Positions 20,045-29,255 of a stretch of DNA of 64,000 nt are shown piece after piece. Source of the stretch: an uncultured Chlorobiaceae bacterium (GTDB taxonomy: Bacteria > Bacteroidota > Chlorobiia > Chlorobiales > Chlorobiaceae). How positions within the stretch are numbered: the first letter of the stretch is position 1; the number at the start of each line of letters is the position of its first letter. The translations under genes were made by a program, and so were the position numbers. The stretch covers positions 1 through 64,000 of the forward strand of contig CAIJGA010000002.1 of the NCBI GenBank assembly GCA_903820085.1. Direction: 5' to 3'. The notes under the pieces are model-generated. The model was not told the origin of the DNA, searched no databases, and worked only from the letters and a program-made list of their open reading frames with translations.

Positions 20045-20469
20045 GGCTCGATTTTATTGACTCTTCGCTGGTGCCGCCCGGCTTCAAAATCTGTAGCAAA
20101 CCAGTTGTGAAGACTTTTTTCAATAGTGGCCTTATCGGTAAAGCGCGCGGCAAAGCAAATAATATTAGCATTATTATGCTGCCGGGCAAGTGTCGCAAAT
20201 TCCGGATTGCAGGCAACGGCTGCACGGATACCCTTTATTTTGTTTGCAGAGATAGAAACTCCAATACCGGTACCACAAAGCAGTATTCCTGAATCACAGA
20301 GCCCCTCTGCTACGGCCTCGCCAACTTTCCGGGCATAATCGGGGTAATCTACCGACTCTTCATTATAAGGCCCCATGTCGTTGAATTCATAACCGTGGTG
20401 ATCAAGCCAGTCAATGACGGTTTTCTTGAATTCAAAACCCGCATGATCGCTTCCAATTGCAATTTTCAT
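20035..20469 (-). CDS. rpiB: Ribose-5-phosphate isomerase B
   Basis: RpiB interconverts ribose 5-phosphate and ribulose 5-phosphate, needed for the pentose phosphate pathway and nucleotide supply. The 144-residue protein shows GSDHAGFE at the N-terminus, VDYPDYA, and the active-site CGTGIGVSISANK with the catalytic Cys. Length and motifs match RpiB rather than LacA/LacB. It lies between ppk and the CBS protein on the same strand. Confidence 0.94.
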   Translation of the reverse strand: MKIAIGSDHAGFEFKKTVIDWLDHHGYEFNDMGPYNEESVDYPDYARKVGEAVAEGLCDSGILLCGTGIGVSISANKIKGIRAAVACNPEFATLARQHNNANIICFAARFTDKATIEKSLHNWFATDFEAGRHQRRVNKIEPCS

Positions 20470-20487
20470 AATTCTTCAGCGTTAAAT

Positions 20488-22602
20488 TTACTTGAAGTTT
20501 TTTTTCAGGATGGCACGGGCTAAAAAGAGAGCCTGACTGTTTACTTTCGGGGCATCATTGTTAATCTTCGAGTACATGCCGTCAGCGTTCATCTGCCATG
20601 CTTTGACATTATCGCTCAAAATAAGGTCGAGATCCGATTTGACAATCTGAATGAATGCTTTGTCGAACACCGGAAAAAGCGTCTCAATCCGGTCATCAAG
20701 GTTTCTTGGCATGATATCGGCACTTCCAAGATATAACTCCTCTTTCCCGCCGTTATGAAAGTAGTAGGCCCTGCTGTGTTCAAGAAAACGTCCAATGACA
20801 CTGATCACCCGGATGTTTTCGCTCACCCCTTCTATACCGGGTTTCAGGCAGCAAATTCCACGAACAATGAGATCGATCTTTACACCCTCGCCGGAGGCCT
20901 TGTAGAGTGCCCGTATGGTTTTTGCATCAACAAGAGCATTCATTTTCATGACTATCCGACCGCTCTTTTCCTTCTGGTTCCACTCGACCTCCCGTTCAAT
21001 CATGTCGATAATCCTTTTTCGGGTATTGATCGGCGAGACCAGCAGCTTTCTGTATTCGGTATGTTTTGAATATCCGGTCAACGCGTTGAACAGTTCTGCA
21101 ACATCGTTGGCAAGTTGTTCGTTAGCAGTAAAGAGGCTGTAATCCGTATAAATCTTGCCAGTGGCCAGATTGTAGTTTCCTGTGCCAAGATGCAGATACC
21201 TCTTCAGCTTTTTTTGTTCACGTCGCACAATCAGGGTCAGCTTGGCATGGGTTTTCAATCGAGGCAGACCATAGGCAACATGAGCCCCGACATCTTCAAG
21301 TGCCCGTGCCCAGACAATATTGTTTTCTTCATCAAATCTTGCCTTGAGTTCAACAAGTACGGCAACCTGTTTGCCCTCTTCAGCAGCCCGCATCAATGCC
21401 TGAACAATCGGCGAATTGCTTCCGACCCGGTACAGCGTCTGCTTTATTGAGAGGACGTCAGGATCAAGAGCCGCCTGGTTGATAAAATCGACAACGGGCT
21501 GAAATGAGTCGTAAGGATGGTAGAGCAACTGATCTTTGGCTTTTATGGCGCTGAACATATCAGCGCCGTACTGCTCCTGCATAGGGTTATTGGGCACAAA
21601 GGGCTCATCTTTCTGGTCCGGCCGGTCTATCTTCAGAACATCCAGAAGACAACCGAGCCCAAGGGCCCCATCGATTTCATAGACGTTTCGTTCGGTGACT
21701 TCAAGATTTTTCATCAGCAATTTCCTGACCGAAAGGGGCATTGCCGGAGTAATGTCAAGCCGGACAACTTTTCCGTAACGTTGTGAGCGGATTCCCTGTT
21801 CGATGGTTTCAAGCAGATCGCCCGCCTCATCCTCTTCAATTTCAATATCAGCATCTCGAATCAATCTGAAAAGATGGGATTGAATAATCCTCATTTTCGG
21901 AAACAAGTGGGCCAGATTGTTTTCGACAAGATCTTCGAGCCAGATAAAGCGTGTAATCCCGTCGTCAGTAAAGCCTTTGATGTCATTGAGCCGAAGCAGT
22001 CGGGGAAGAATGCCGGGAACTTTCACACGGGCAAACTTCAGTGCTTTGCTCTCCTCGTCTTCCAGTTCGATGGCAAGGTTCAGCGACAGGTTCGACATAA
22101 AAGGAAACGGATGGGCCGTATCAAAGGCCAGCGGAGTCAGTACGGGGAAGATCTCCTTGCGAAAGTAGTGACTTAGTGCTCTCTGTTGCAGGGCCGAGAG
22201 TTCGGAAACCCGAAGAAATACAATATTTTCACGTTTCAGTGCAGGGATCAGATCGTGATAAAAACAGTTGTCTCGCTGGCTGATCTGCTGCAGGACAATT
22301 GTTCGGATTTTTTCAAGCTGCTCAACGGGAGTATGGCCATCAATGGTTCGATCCTGAATGCCGGCTTCATACTGATCCTCAATGCCGGCCACACGGATCA
22401 TGAAATATTCATCAAGGTTTAAGCTGAAAATCGAGATAAATTTTACCCGTTCAAGCAACGGATGCGCTTCTGGATCAAGCGCCTCTTCAAGCACTCGCTG
22501 ATTGAAATAGAGCCAGCTCAGTTCCCTGTTGACATAAAAGGATGCGTCAAAAAAATCAGGAAGCGCTTCCTTCTTGGTATGTTCTTCATTCCCTGTTGGC
22601 AT
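20488..22602 (-). CDS. ppk1: Polyphosphate kinase 1
   Basis: PPK1 reversibly transfers the ATP gamma-phosphate onto polyphosphate, a phosphate and energy store. The N-terminal [17 protein letters not shown], the catalytic His in RLKTHAKL with its phosphohistidine role, and the second conserved His in [10 protein letters not shown] are present. The frame is open to 22662, but that would overlap the upstream cyclo-ligase gene by 53 bases. The ATG at 22602 lies eight bases after that gene's stop and gives 704 residues, the usual length, so it is preferred. A membrane-associated tetramer is expected from the family. Confidence 0.93.
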   Translation of the reverse strand: MPTGNEEHTKKEALPDFFDASFYVNRELSWLYFNQRVLEEALDPEAHPLLERVKFISIFSLNLDEYFMIRVAGIEDQYEAGIQDRTIDGHTPVEQLEKIRTIVLQQISQRDNCFYHDLIPALKRENIVFLRVSELSALQQRALSHYFRKEIFPVLTPLAFDTAHPFPFMSNLSLNLAIELEDEESKALKFARVKVPGILPRLLRLNDIKGFTDDGITRFIWLEDLVENNLAHLFPKMRIIQSHLFRLIRDADIEIEEDEAGDLLETIEQGIRSQRYGKVVRLDITPAMPLSVRKLLMKNLEVTERNVYEIDGALGLGCLLDVLKIDRPDQKDEPFVPNNPMQEQYGADMFSAIKAKDQLLYHPYDSFQPVVDFINQAALDPDVLSIKQTLYRVGSNSPIVQALMRAAEEGKQVAVLVELKARFDEENNIVWARALEDVGAHVAYGLPRLKTHAKLTLIVRREQKKLKRYLHLGTGNYNLATGKIYTDYSLFTANEQLANDVAELFNALTGYSKHTEYRKLLVSPINTRKRIIDMIEREVEWNQKEKSGRIVMKMNALVDAKTIRALYKASGEGVKIDLIVRGICCLKPGIEGVSENIRVISVIGRFLEHSRAYYFHNGGKEELYLGSADIMPRNLDDRIETLFPVFDKAFIQIVKSDLDLILSDNVKAWQMNADGMYSKINNDAPKVNSQALFLARAILKKNFK

Positions 22603-22609
22603 AAAAAAA

Positions 22610-23215
22610 TCAAAGATTAGAGTTGAATCTAGTGATCCCGTGTTCATGAACGACTCCGTCAAGAAGTTCGTCCCGAGAGTCAGCAGGAACGGCGTCGACC
22701 TGCTGCTGAAAGAACGAAAGTCCGATGCGGAAAGGAGTAATTCCCTTCAGCAAAAGGCGTCTCAAAAAACGGTCGTAAAATCCTTTTCCATAACCAATAC
22801 GATGTCCTCGCCCGTCAAAGGCTAACAGGGGTAACAGCACAACATCAAGATGCGATTCATCCGCCACCATAATCACCTCTGGTTCAGGCTGGCCAAATTG
22901 TGCCGGCCGGAGTGCACACCCTTTCTCGAATGCAGCCGTCAAGAGTTCTCCGTTTTGGATAACAGGAACTGAAAGCTGTTTTTGCATGGAGGCAAGCCCA
23001 TCGATAATTGCTGAGGTACTCACTTCAGTTGACGCCGGAATAGAAAGATAGAGATGAATATGGCGCGCACTGACAACTTCAGGCAAAGCGAGGACATGAC
23101 TTGCAATAGCCATGCTCATGGTTGCCCGTGATTGTTCCGCAATCCCCCCCCTCCGCTCAATCATCATTACTCTCAACGCGGCTTTTTCAGCCTCAAGAGT
23201 TGCATCTCGATCCAT
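22610..23215 (-). CDS. 5-formyltetrahydrofolate cyclo-ligase
   Basis: This 201-residue enzyme converts 5-formyl-THF to 5,10-methenyl-THF with ATP, returning a storage folate to the one-carbon pool. The signature [20 protein letters not shown] near the C-terminus contains the nucleotide and metal site; the N-terminal basic helix and [11 protein letters not shown] strand also fit. It is the first gene of a probable operon with ppk1, rpiB and the CBS protein. Confidence 0.9.
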   Translation of the reverse strand: MDRDATLEAEKAALRVMMIERRGGIAEQSRATMSMAIASHVLALPEVVSARHIHLYLSIPASTEVSTSAIIDGLASMQKQLSVPVIQNGELLTAAFEKGCALRPAQFGQPEPEVIMVADESHLDVVLLPLLAFDGRGHRIGYGKGFYDRFLRRLLLKGITPFRIGLSFFQQQVDAVPADSRDELLDGVVHEHGITRFNSNL

Positions 23216-23510
23216 GGCGCTCCACCTATGAGGTCATACCGTACCGTTCGACTGCTCCTGATTCACCCTGTGTAAACTAACATACACTTCTGCATTACGA
23301 AACATAAAATAATAAAATAGAGTTCTTTCTTCCCCAATTCAATCCACGCTCTTGTGATACGGAATTGTTTCGACAGTCAGGCAGTTGTTCTCGTCATGTG
23401 ACCGGAACACTTCGATCATGCTTATTCATTATTTGATTGTATCTTCACAGATTCAAAGAAGACTGACCCCTGTATTGCAACTTTGGAACACCTCTAATCA
23501 GACCAGAACC

Positions 23511-24839
23511 ATGAGCGTTATTTTTCAGCAGGCCCGTATCCTTAATCCTCTTGAACATCTCGACCTCACCGGAACGATAAAAGTGGCTGACAATGGCGTA
23601 ATCGAAGCCATCGCTTACGGCAACGAGACGCTTGCCGCTTCACCGCAGGACAGGGTACTTGATCTTCGGGGAAAGATAGTGGCTCCAGGACTTTTCGATA
23701 TGCACTGCCATTTCAGGGAGCCCGGCCAGGAATACAAGGAGACGTTGGAAAGCGGATCAAAAGCTGCGGCAGCAGGCGGCTTTACCGGTGTAGCCTTGAT
23801 GCCAAACACAAAACCGGTTATTGACAGTCCACTCGGAGTGGCCTATATCCGCCATCACGCAGCAAAACTTCCCGTCGATCTTGAAGTGATCGGGGCAATG
23901 ACCGTTGAAAGCAGGGGGGAACATCTCGCTCCGTTCGGAAAGTTCCGATCCTATGGAGTCACAGCCGTTTCGGATGACGGTACCGCTATTCAAAACAGCC
24001 AGATCATGCGGCTGGCCTTTGAGTATGCATCAAACTTTGATCTTCTTGTCATTCAGCACTGTGAAGAGCGTGCGCTTACAGTGGGTGCAGTCATGAATGA
24101 AGGACTCTTTTCGACCCAACTCGGCCTGAAGGGAATTCCCGACGTTTCCGAAGCCATTATGCTCAGCCGCGATCTTCTTTTAATGCGTTATCTTGAAGAG
24201 CATAAACTGCACGACCCGCTCAGAAGGCCCCGTTATCACGTTGCCCATATCAGTACCAAAGCCGCGCTTGATCTGGTGCGAAAGGCAAAACAGGATGGTC
24301 TTCAGGTTACCTGCGAAGTAACTCCACACCATTTCACGCTCTGTGATGAAGATCTGTACCTTGCGGAGCTGAAAGGCAATTATATCATGAAGCCTCCGCT
24401 CTCCTCCCGGGAAAACCGTGAAGCTTTGCTCGAAGGCCTTGCTGACGGAACGATTGATGCCATAGCCACCGATCATGCACCCCACGCTGCGCATGAGAAG
24501 GAGTGCCCATCAGACCAGGCCGCATTTGGCATAATAGGGCTTGAAACCTCCCTTGGCTTGACCATAACGGAGCTGGTCGAGAAAAATGTCGTCACCATGT
24601 CTCGCGCTATAGAATTGTTGTCGGTCAATCCACGAATGATCATGAAGCTTAAGCCTCTTTTCTTCGCGCCGGGCGAAGAGGCGAATTTCTCAATTATTGA
24701 CCCTGATATCCAGTGGAGTGTCGATGGCGCCTCACTGAAGTCGAAATCGTCAAATACCCCATTTCTCAATCGTTCGCTGAAAGGAAAGGCCTGGGGGATC
24801 TACCATAAAGGAAACCTTCATGAATCGGAAGCGTTTTAA
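23511..24839 (+). CDS. pyrC: Dihydroorotase (type I)
   Basis: PyrC closes N-carbamoyl-aspartate to dihydroorotate in pyrimidine synthesis. The metal-binding DMHCHFREPGQE at the start of the barrel, the PNTKPVID loop, the HVAHIST motif and the ATDHAPH motif with the catalytic Asp are intact, placing it in the type I (Bacillus/Aquifex-like) group. The frame is open from 23385, but the family N-terminus matches the ATG at 23511, giving 442 residues. The 295 bases before it hold no supported gene. Confidence 0.93.
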   Translation: MSVIFQQARILNPLEHLDLTGTIKVADNGVIEAIAYGNETLAASPQDRVLDLRGKIVAPGLFDMHCHFREPGQEYKETLESGSKAAAAGGFTGVALMPNTKPVIDSPLGVAYIRHHAAKLPVDLEVIGAMTVESRGEHLAPFGKFRSYGVTAVSDDGTAIQNSQIMRLAFEYASNFDLLVIQHCEERALTVGAVMNEGLFSTQLGLKGIPDVSEAIMLSRDLLLMRYLEEHKLHDPLRRPRYHVAHISTKAALDLVRKAKQDGLQVTCEVTPHHFTLCDEDLYLAELKGNYIMKPPLSSRENREALLEGLADGTIDAIATDHAPHAAHEKECPSDQAAFGIIGLETSLGLTITELVEKNVVTMSRAIELLSVNPRMIMKLKPLFFAPGEEANFSIIDPDIQWSVDGASLKSKSSNTPFLNRSLKGKAWGIYHKGNLHESEAF

Positions 24840-24958
24840 AAACAATTCCCTTGGGGGGAGCGCTTGGTTATCGAAGAAATTTTCATTACTTTTATGCTCT
24901 TTTTTAGCAATAAAAAAAACAGAAGAACGTCCTAACCTAAAGAACTACCTTACGAGTC

Positions 24959-25153
24959 ATGGCAAAGAAACAATCGTTTGCAGATAAAGGCAAAAAAACC
25001 GGTACCAGTGATTTCAAGTGTGCCAAAGTTATTTTTTCTGTAAAATCAGAAAAAACCAATGCATGGAAATTTATTGAAAAGAATGTCCGGATCCCGAACG
25101 GGGAAAATGATCAAGTGATTCTGGCAAAAGCAATCACCGATTACGCAAAATAA
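24959..25153 (+). CDS. Small conserved-looking basic protein, unknown function
   Basis: A 64-residue protein with many lysines in the first third (AKKQSFADKGKKTG), then an alternating beta-like core (CAKVIFSVKSEKTNAWKFIEK) and a short acidic C-terminal helix. It is followed after about 20 bases by a hairpin terminator, so it is probably a single-gene transcript. I do not recognise a family. Its intact frame, clear start and terminator suggest a real gene; a nucleic-acid-binding role is only a guess from the charge. Confidence 0.6.
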   Translation: MAKKQSFADKGKKTGTSDFKCAKVIFSVKSEKTNAWKFIEKNVRIPNGENDQVILAKAITDYAK

Positions 25154-25171
25154 TCATAGCGGATTCTTGCC

Positions 25172-25197
25172 TCAGGGCACCCCGCACGGTGCCCTGA
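25172..25197 (+). terminator. Terminator of the 64-residue protein gene
   Basis: TCAGGGCACC and GGTGCCCTGA pair over ten bases with a six-base loop, followed at a short distance by pyrimidine-rich sequence with a run of six T. It supports starting the next gene at 25236 rather than upstream of the hairpin. Confidence 0.7.
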
Positions 25198-25235
25198 ATC
25201 TCCCCTGCTTTCTCACCTTTTTTCTCCCTTTCGGC

Positions 25236-26033
25236 ATGGCTGAACAATCTGAAAGTTCACAATCGAACCAGGCATTGCTCTGGTTTGAGGAGTGGTTTAA
25301 CCATCCGCTTTATCTTGAAGTTTACAGCCACAGGGACCAGGATGAAGCTGCCCGCTGCATTCAAACCATTCTCTCGCTTTCCCGACTTGAGCTGCAAGAA
25401 CCAGCATCACTGTCGGTTCTTGATATTGCCTGTGGGGCAGGCCGGCATGCTCTTGAACTTGCACGGCTTGGTTACACGGTCACAGGAAATGATCTTTCGC
25501 CATTTCTGCTTGAAGAGGCCAGAAAAGAGGCTTTGAAGAGTCAACTGCAGTTGCAACTTACCTGCTGCGACATGCGAAATATTCCTGCCAGCGCTCTTTA
25601 TGATCTTGTGGTGCAGCTTTTTACCAGTTTCGGCTATTTTGACCTGAAAGAGGATGACCGGTTGGTGCTCCAAAGGGCCCATGGTGCGCTTCGAGCGGGT
25701 GGATGGTATGTACTGGACCTTATCAACCCTGTCACACTTGCGCGCAATCTGGTTCCTCACTCCCGCAAAACCGTAGGCGACCTTGCTGTTCATGAAGAGC
25801 GTGCGTTTTCTGGCGACAGGATTACCAAAACCATTACCATTACCCCTCCGGTCGGGGAAACGCTGAGCTTCTCTGAGTCGGTAAGGCTTTACGGCAAGGA
25901 GGAGATTCTTTCAATGCTTGAGGAAGAGGGCTTTTCGGTGACCGATATTGCTGGAAACTATCAAGGCGAACCATTTATTGAAAATGACTCGCCAAGAATG
26001 ATGCTCTTTTGCAAAAAAACGGTAACCCGTTAA
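25236..26033 (+). CDS. Class I SAM-dependent methyltransferase
   Basis: From the ATG at 25236 this is a 265-residue cytosolic methyltransferase. Motif I is SVLDIACGAGRHALELARLG (about residues 64-83), with GNDLS as the acidic loop and LTCCDMRNIP as motif II. The C-terminal half carries EEERAFSGDR-like strands seen in the Methyltransf_25/TehB-like group. The acceptor is unknown. The frame extends upstream to 25167, but that would place the hairpin terminator inside the gene. It converges with an epimerase gene 21 bases away. Confidence 0.75.
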   Translation: MAEQSESSQSNQALLWFEEWFNHPLYLEVYSHRDQDEAARCIQTILSLSRLELQEPASLSVLDIACGAGRHALELARLGYTVTGNDLSPFLLEEARKEALKSQLQLQLTCCDMRNIPASALYDLVVQLFTSFGYFDLKEDDRLVLQRAHGALRAGGWYVLDLINPVTLARNLVPHSRKTVGDLAVHEERAFSGDRITKTITITPPVGETLSFSESVRLYGKEEILSMLEEEGFSVTDIAGNYQGEPFIENDSPRMMLFCKKTVTR

Positions 26034-26034
26034 T

Positions 26035-26049
26035 CGGCTCTGAGAGCCG
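26035..26049. terminator. Small hairpin between converging genes
   Basis: CGGCTC-TGA-GAGCCG is a perfect six-bp stem in the 21-base gap between the converging methyltransferase and epimerase genes. There is no T run, so termination is uncertain. Confidence 0.35.
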
Positions 26050-26054
26050 GGTAA

Positions 26055-27050
26055 TCAGTTAAGCATATTGCGATCCCGATACCACTCGTAGGCGTTACGG
26101 ATGCTGTGTTCGTGGGGCTCATACTGCATATTTAACTCGCGCGTAGCCTTCGATGAATCAAAATAGAGGAAATGGGACGCTACCCTGAACATCGACATAT
26201 TGAAGAGCTTCGATATCCGGTTCTTGTTTTTATAGAGATCAAGCCCCAGTTTCAGAATTTTAGCCATCCAGAAAGGAAGAGGGAAAAGAACCTTTGGGGC
26301 TCCGGTAATCTTTGAAATCGTATCGGCAAGCTGCTTGTAGGAAACATTTTCACCGCCCAGGATATATCGCTCCCCTGTTTTTCCTTTTTGCATCGCCGTG
26401 ATAATGGTCTCTGCAACAATCTCAACATCTACCACGCAGATGCCGCCGAGAGGATAAAACGGAAGTTTTCTGTTATAGATATCCTTGATGATCCGTCCGG
26501 CATTGAAGTTGATGTCACCAGCACCAAACACAAATGCGGGATTGACAATAACACAGTCCAACCCTTTTTTGACGGCTTCGGCAACCTCTACTTCGGACAG
26601 GTGTTTTGTCCTTGCATATTCAAGGTCGATCTGGTGAAAATTCCAGATAACAGATTCATCAACAGGCTTTTTGTCGAAAGCAATGCCTACCGCCGTTATG
26701 GAACTGACATGGAGAAATCTGGTCACACCGGCTGCGGCAGATGCTTGCAGCATATTGCGGGTACCTTCAACATTGATTTTATAGAGGAGGGCATTCTTTT
26801 TATCCCCCATATAGGTAAGTCCCGCAGAGTGATAGACAAGATTAATTCCCTGTAACGCAGAATCGAGCGATGCCCTGTCGGTAATATCGCCATAGACAAG
26901 TTTGACCTTGTGCAGAACATCGGAGAGTGAGGTTAAATCCGAATTTTTTCGGACAAGAATTGAAACTTCATCATCAGTGGAAGCCAGTTTTTTCACTAGA
27001 CTCGAACCAATAAAACCAGTTGCCCCGGTTACAAGGATTTTTTTATTCAC
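26055..27050 (-). CDS. NAD-dependent epimerase/dehydratase (dihydroflavonol reductase-like)
   Basis: This 331-residue extended short-chain dehydrogenase has the cofactor motif VTGATGFIGSSL at residues 7-18, the LVYHSAGLTY strand, VSSITAVG and the catalytic pair in YARTK. It resembles the HpnA/dihydroflavonol-4-reductase group. Substrates of these proteins are polyprenyl or sugar-like ketones and aldehydes; none can be assigned here. It may be co-transcribed with the lipoprotein gene upstream, 87 bases away. Confidence 0.8.
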   Translation of the reverse strand: MNKKILVTGATGFIGSSLVKKLASTDDEVSILVRKNSDLTSLSDVLHKVKLVYGDITDRASLDSALQGINLVYHSAGLTYMGDKKNALLYKINVEGTRNMLQASAAAGVTRFLHVSSITAVGIAFDKKPVDESVIWNFHQIDLEYARTKHLSEVEVAEAVKKGLDCVIVNPAFVFGAGDINFNAGRIIKDIYNRKLPFYPLGGICVVDVEIVAETIITAMQKGKTGERYILGGENVSYKQLADTISKITGAPKVLFPLPFWMAKILKLGLDLYKNKNRISKLFNMSMFRVASHFLYFDSSKATRELNMQYEPHEHSIRNAYEWYRDRNMLN

Positions 27051-27137
27051 CAGTATTGTACTTCAATCAATTAACAATCCTTTATTTTTCCGCTCACCAA
27101 AAAGACCACCAGTATTTACTGACAGCTCCTGCAACCA

Positions 27138-28181
27138 TTATTGTCCAACGGCGGTCTCATCGACAACAATTTCCCCTGCTACTATTTTTTTTCTGATATC
27201 CTCCAGCTGTTGATGATTTTTCGTGCCGATCAATGAAGCGTTTTTGTCATTGTAAACATAATCCGTATAACGATCTGCCAAACCAAAAACAGAAACACGC
27301 CCGCCCTTGAAACTTCCATCCAACACCGTTTCCACCGTTTTGAGTACAGCCCTGTCTACAGCCTTGGTCATACTGCTCAGCACAAATCCCGGTGCTTCTG
27401 CTTCCTGATCCCTGTCTGTACAGATAACCAGCGCTTTGCTCTCTCTTGCAGCTTCAATGACACCGAGCCCACTCGCGCCCGCTGCCTGGTATATAATGTC
27501 AGCTCCCCTGCCATATTGTCCAAGTGCAAGTTCCCTGCCCTTGGCGGGATCGGCAAACGCGCTTCCCGTCATACCGATGTAACCCGAAATAACCCTGACG
27601 GCAGGATTGATTGAGCGAACTCCCTTAATGAAGCCAGTCTCAAATTTTTTGATGACACTTGATTCCATCCCGCCAATGAAGCCAACGGTTTTTGTTTTGG
27701 TAACCATTGCAGCAAGGGCTCCTGCCAGAAAAGAACCTTTTTTCTCCTCAAAAACAATCCCTTGAAGATTTGCCGGGACCGCAACTTTCGGTTGAGGAAT
27801 ATAGTCGATACAGACAAACTTTTTATCAGGAAATTCAGCTGCAATAGCCGTCATATCTTCACTGAAGAGCATGCCAACGCCGATAATAAGCCCGATATCA
27901 GGATCTACAGCCATATTTCGCAGCGCGGCCTCACGATCAGCGCCCTCTCCGTGCGGCTCAATGAAGATAAAGTTGACGCCATGCTTTGCCTTGGCAATTT
28001 CAAGGCCGTTATATGCCGAATCATTAAACGATTTATCGCCCCTGCCACCGGCATCAAAAACCAGCCCAATCTGAAGTTTGCTTTCTGAAGAGTGCTCACG
28101 AGCTATTTTTTCTTTGTCTTGCCCGGAACAGCCGGCAAGAATAAATAAAAAAAACAGAAACAAGGAGAGCTTGTGCTTCAT
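27138..28181 (-). CDS. BMP family substrate-binding lipoprotein
   Basis: This 347-residue lipoprotein has a signal peptide with lipobox LAGC at Cys18. The mature part follows the basic-membrane-protein/PnrA fold: GLVFDAGGRGDKSFNDSAY near the N-terminus, GVGMLFSEDM, GFIGGMESSVI, and GADIIYQAAGASGLGV. PnrA relatives bind purine nucleosides for ABC uptake. No matching permease or ATPase is nearby, so the partner must be elsewhere or the protein acts as a sensor. A tail with DYVYNDKNASLIG is the usual C-terminal closure. Confidence 0.85.
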   Translation of the reverse strand: MKHKLSLFLFFLFILAGCSGQDKEKIAREHSSESKLQIGLVFDAGGRGDKSFNDSAYNGLEIAKAKHGVNFIFIEPHGEGADREAALRNMAVDPDIGLIIGVGMLFSEDMTAIAAEFPDKKFVCIDYIPQPKVAVPANLQGIVFEEKKGSFLAGALAAMVTKTKTVGFIGGMESSVIKKFETGFIKGVRSINPAVRVISGYIGMTGSAFADPAKGRELALGQYGRGADIIYQAAGASGLGVIEAARESKALVICTDRDQEAEAPGFVLSSMTKAVDRAVLKTVETVLDGSFKGGRVSVFGLADRYTDYVYNDKNASLIGTKNHQQLEDIRKKIVAGEIVVDETAVGQ

Positions 28182-28380
28182 TGATTTGTTAAAAAAATTT
28201 ATGCCTATGACGATTTTTTTTGACGTCTGCTAATTTATGAAAAACTCGCTGTAATTAAAAGCTGTAACCGATAATGAAAAAAAAATCCCCGACGGATTTA
28301 CCCGGCAGAACCATTGAACCTTCATCCGGATACTCAAGCTGTTTTTATTGGGGTGCGAAGCCCATAGAGCCTGTATCCGG

Positions 28381-29241
28381 TCAACGTGCGTCCAATTTGA
28401 TAACCTGTTTAATTCCAATGAGTAACCTGAAAAATATCAGAGCAAGGGGCTGGTACCTCATGTGACGGTTGCGTCCGGTTATCGATCGTATTTTCGGCAC
28501 CAGAACAGCGGCTACCTTTTCCGGTCTTTCTGCGATGATATCGAACAGCTTTATTGCACTTTCAGAAGCGTCTTGCAACAGCAGTCGGGTCAACACCAGA
28601 CCGGGGCTCAGCTCATGAATGCCAATGCTGGTTTTGCCTGCAACTTTCAACTCTCTGGCCAGAAAATGCGTCAGTTCCGCCACTCCGCGTTTCGAAGCCT
28701 TGTGCGGCACCGCTGAACGGGATAATCGTGATCCGGCCGATGAAAAGCCCATATTGAAAATATGATAGATCGGTTTTGATGAAGAGGGCTGGCGCTCCAT
28801 CAGTCTGACAGCTTCGGCGCACAGCATGATGGAGCCGGAAAGGTTGGTCGTACAGGTTTCCAGCATGTCATCAGCATGAAGTTCCCATAACGGTCGCTTA
28901 AATTGCCCGGAAGTACCTGCATTGTTGATCCATCGGTCAATGCGTCCAAGCCGGGCTGAGGCAAAAACAGCAAACGCCACCGCGTCCGAAGGCTTGCCGA
29001 CATCACACACCATTCCATGAACCTCTCCCCCAAGAGCACAGCTGCTCCGGAGAGAAGATAAGGCCTCTTCCAGGCGCGGCTGGTTCCTTCCGCAAATGAC
29101 GACGCGGTCACCAGCCGCAAGAAAAACCGACGCAAGGGCATATCCCAACCCTTTACTGCCCCCGGTAATGACAACACCGAGAGAGCGCACCGTCTCATCC
29201 TTTTTCATCATTGACACTTTTGCCGGGAATGTTTTTTTCAC
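28381..29241 (-). CDS. Short-chain dehydrogenase resembling chlorophyll b reductase (NYC1/NOL)
   Basis: This 286-residue reductase has the NAD(P) motif VVITGGSKGLGYAL (about 23-36), the WINNAG strand (104-109) and the LSPGLVLTRLLL segment followed by ERPEKVAAVLVPKIR, a pattern I know from plant NYC1/NOL chlorophyll b reductases. These convert the 7-formyl group of chlorophyll b to hydroxymethyl. The usual catalytic Tyr-x3-Lys is changed: residue 180 is His (codon CAC) and Lys184 is kept, in PHKASKRG. A bacteriochlorophyll or other tetrapyrrole substrate is an inference from similarity. It lies 15 bases after a hybrid histidine kinase gene on the same strand. General SDR function is the safe call. 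Confidence 0.75.
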   Translation of the reverse strand: MKKTFPAKVSMMKKDETVRSLGVVITGGSKGLGYALASVFLAAGDRVVICGRNQPRLEEALSSLRSSCALGGEVHGMVCDVGKPSDAVAFAVFASARLGRIDRWINNAGTSGQFKRPLWELHADDMLETCTTNLSGSIMLCAEAVRLMERQPSSSKPIYHIFNMGFSSAGSRLSRSAVPHKASKRGVAELTHFLARELKVAGKTSIGIHELSPGLVLTRLLLQDASESAIKLFDIIAERPEKVAAVLVPKIRSITGRNRHMRYQPLALIFFRLLIGIKQVIKLDAR

Positions 29242-29255
29242 AACACAGGCTCACA

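Noticed and set aside
23216-23510. Upstream extension of dihydroorotase from 23385
   Set aside because: The added 42 residues are not family-like; the normal start at 23511 gives the standard length.
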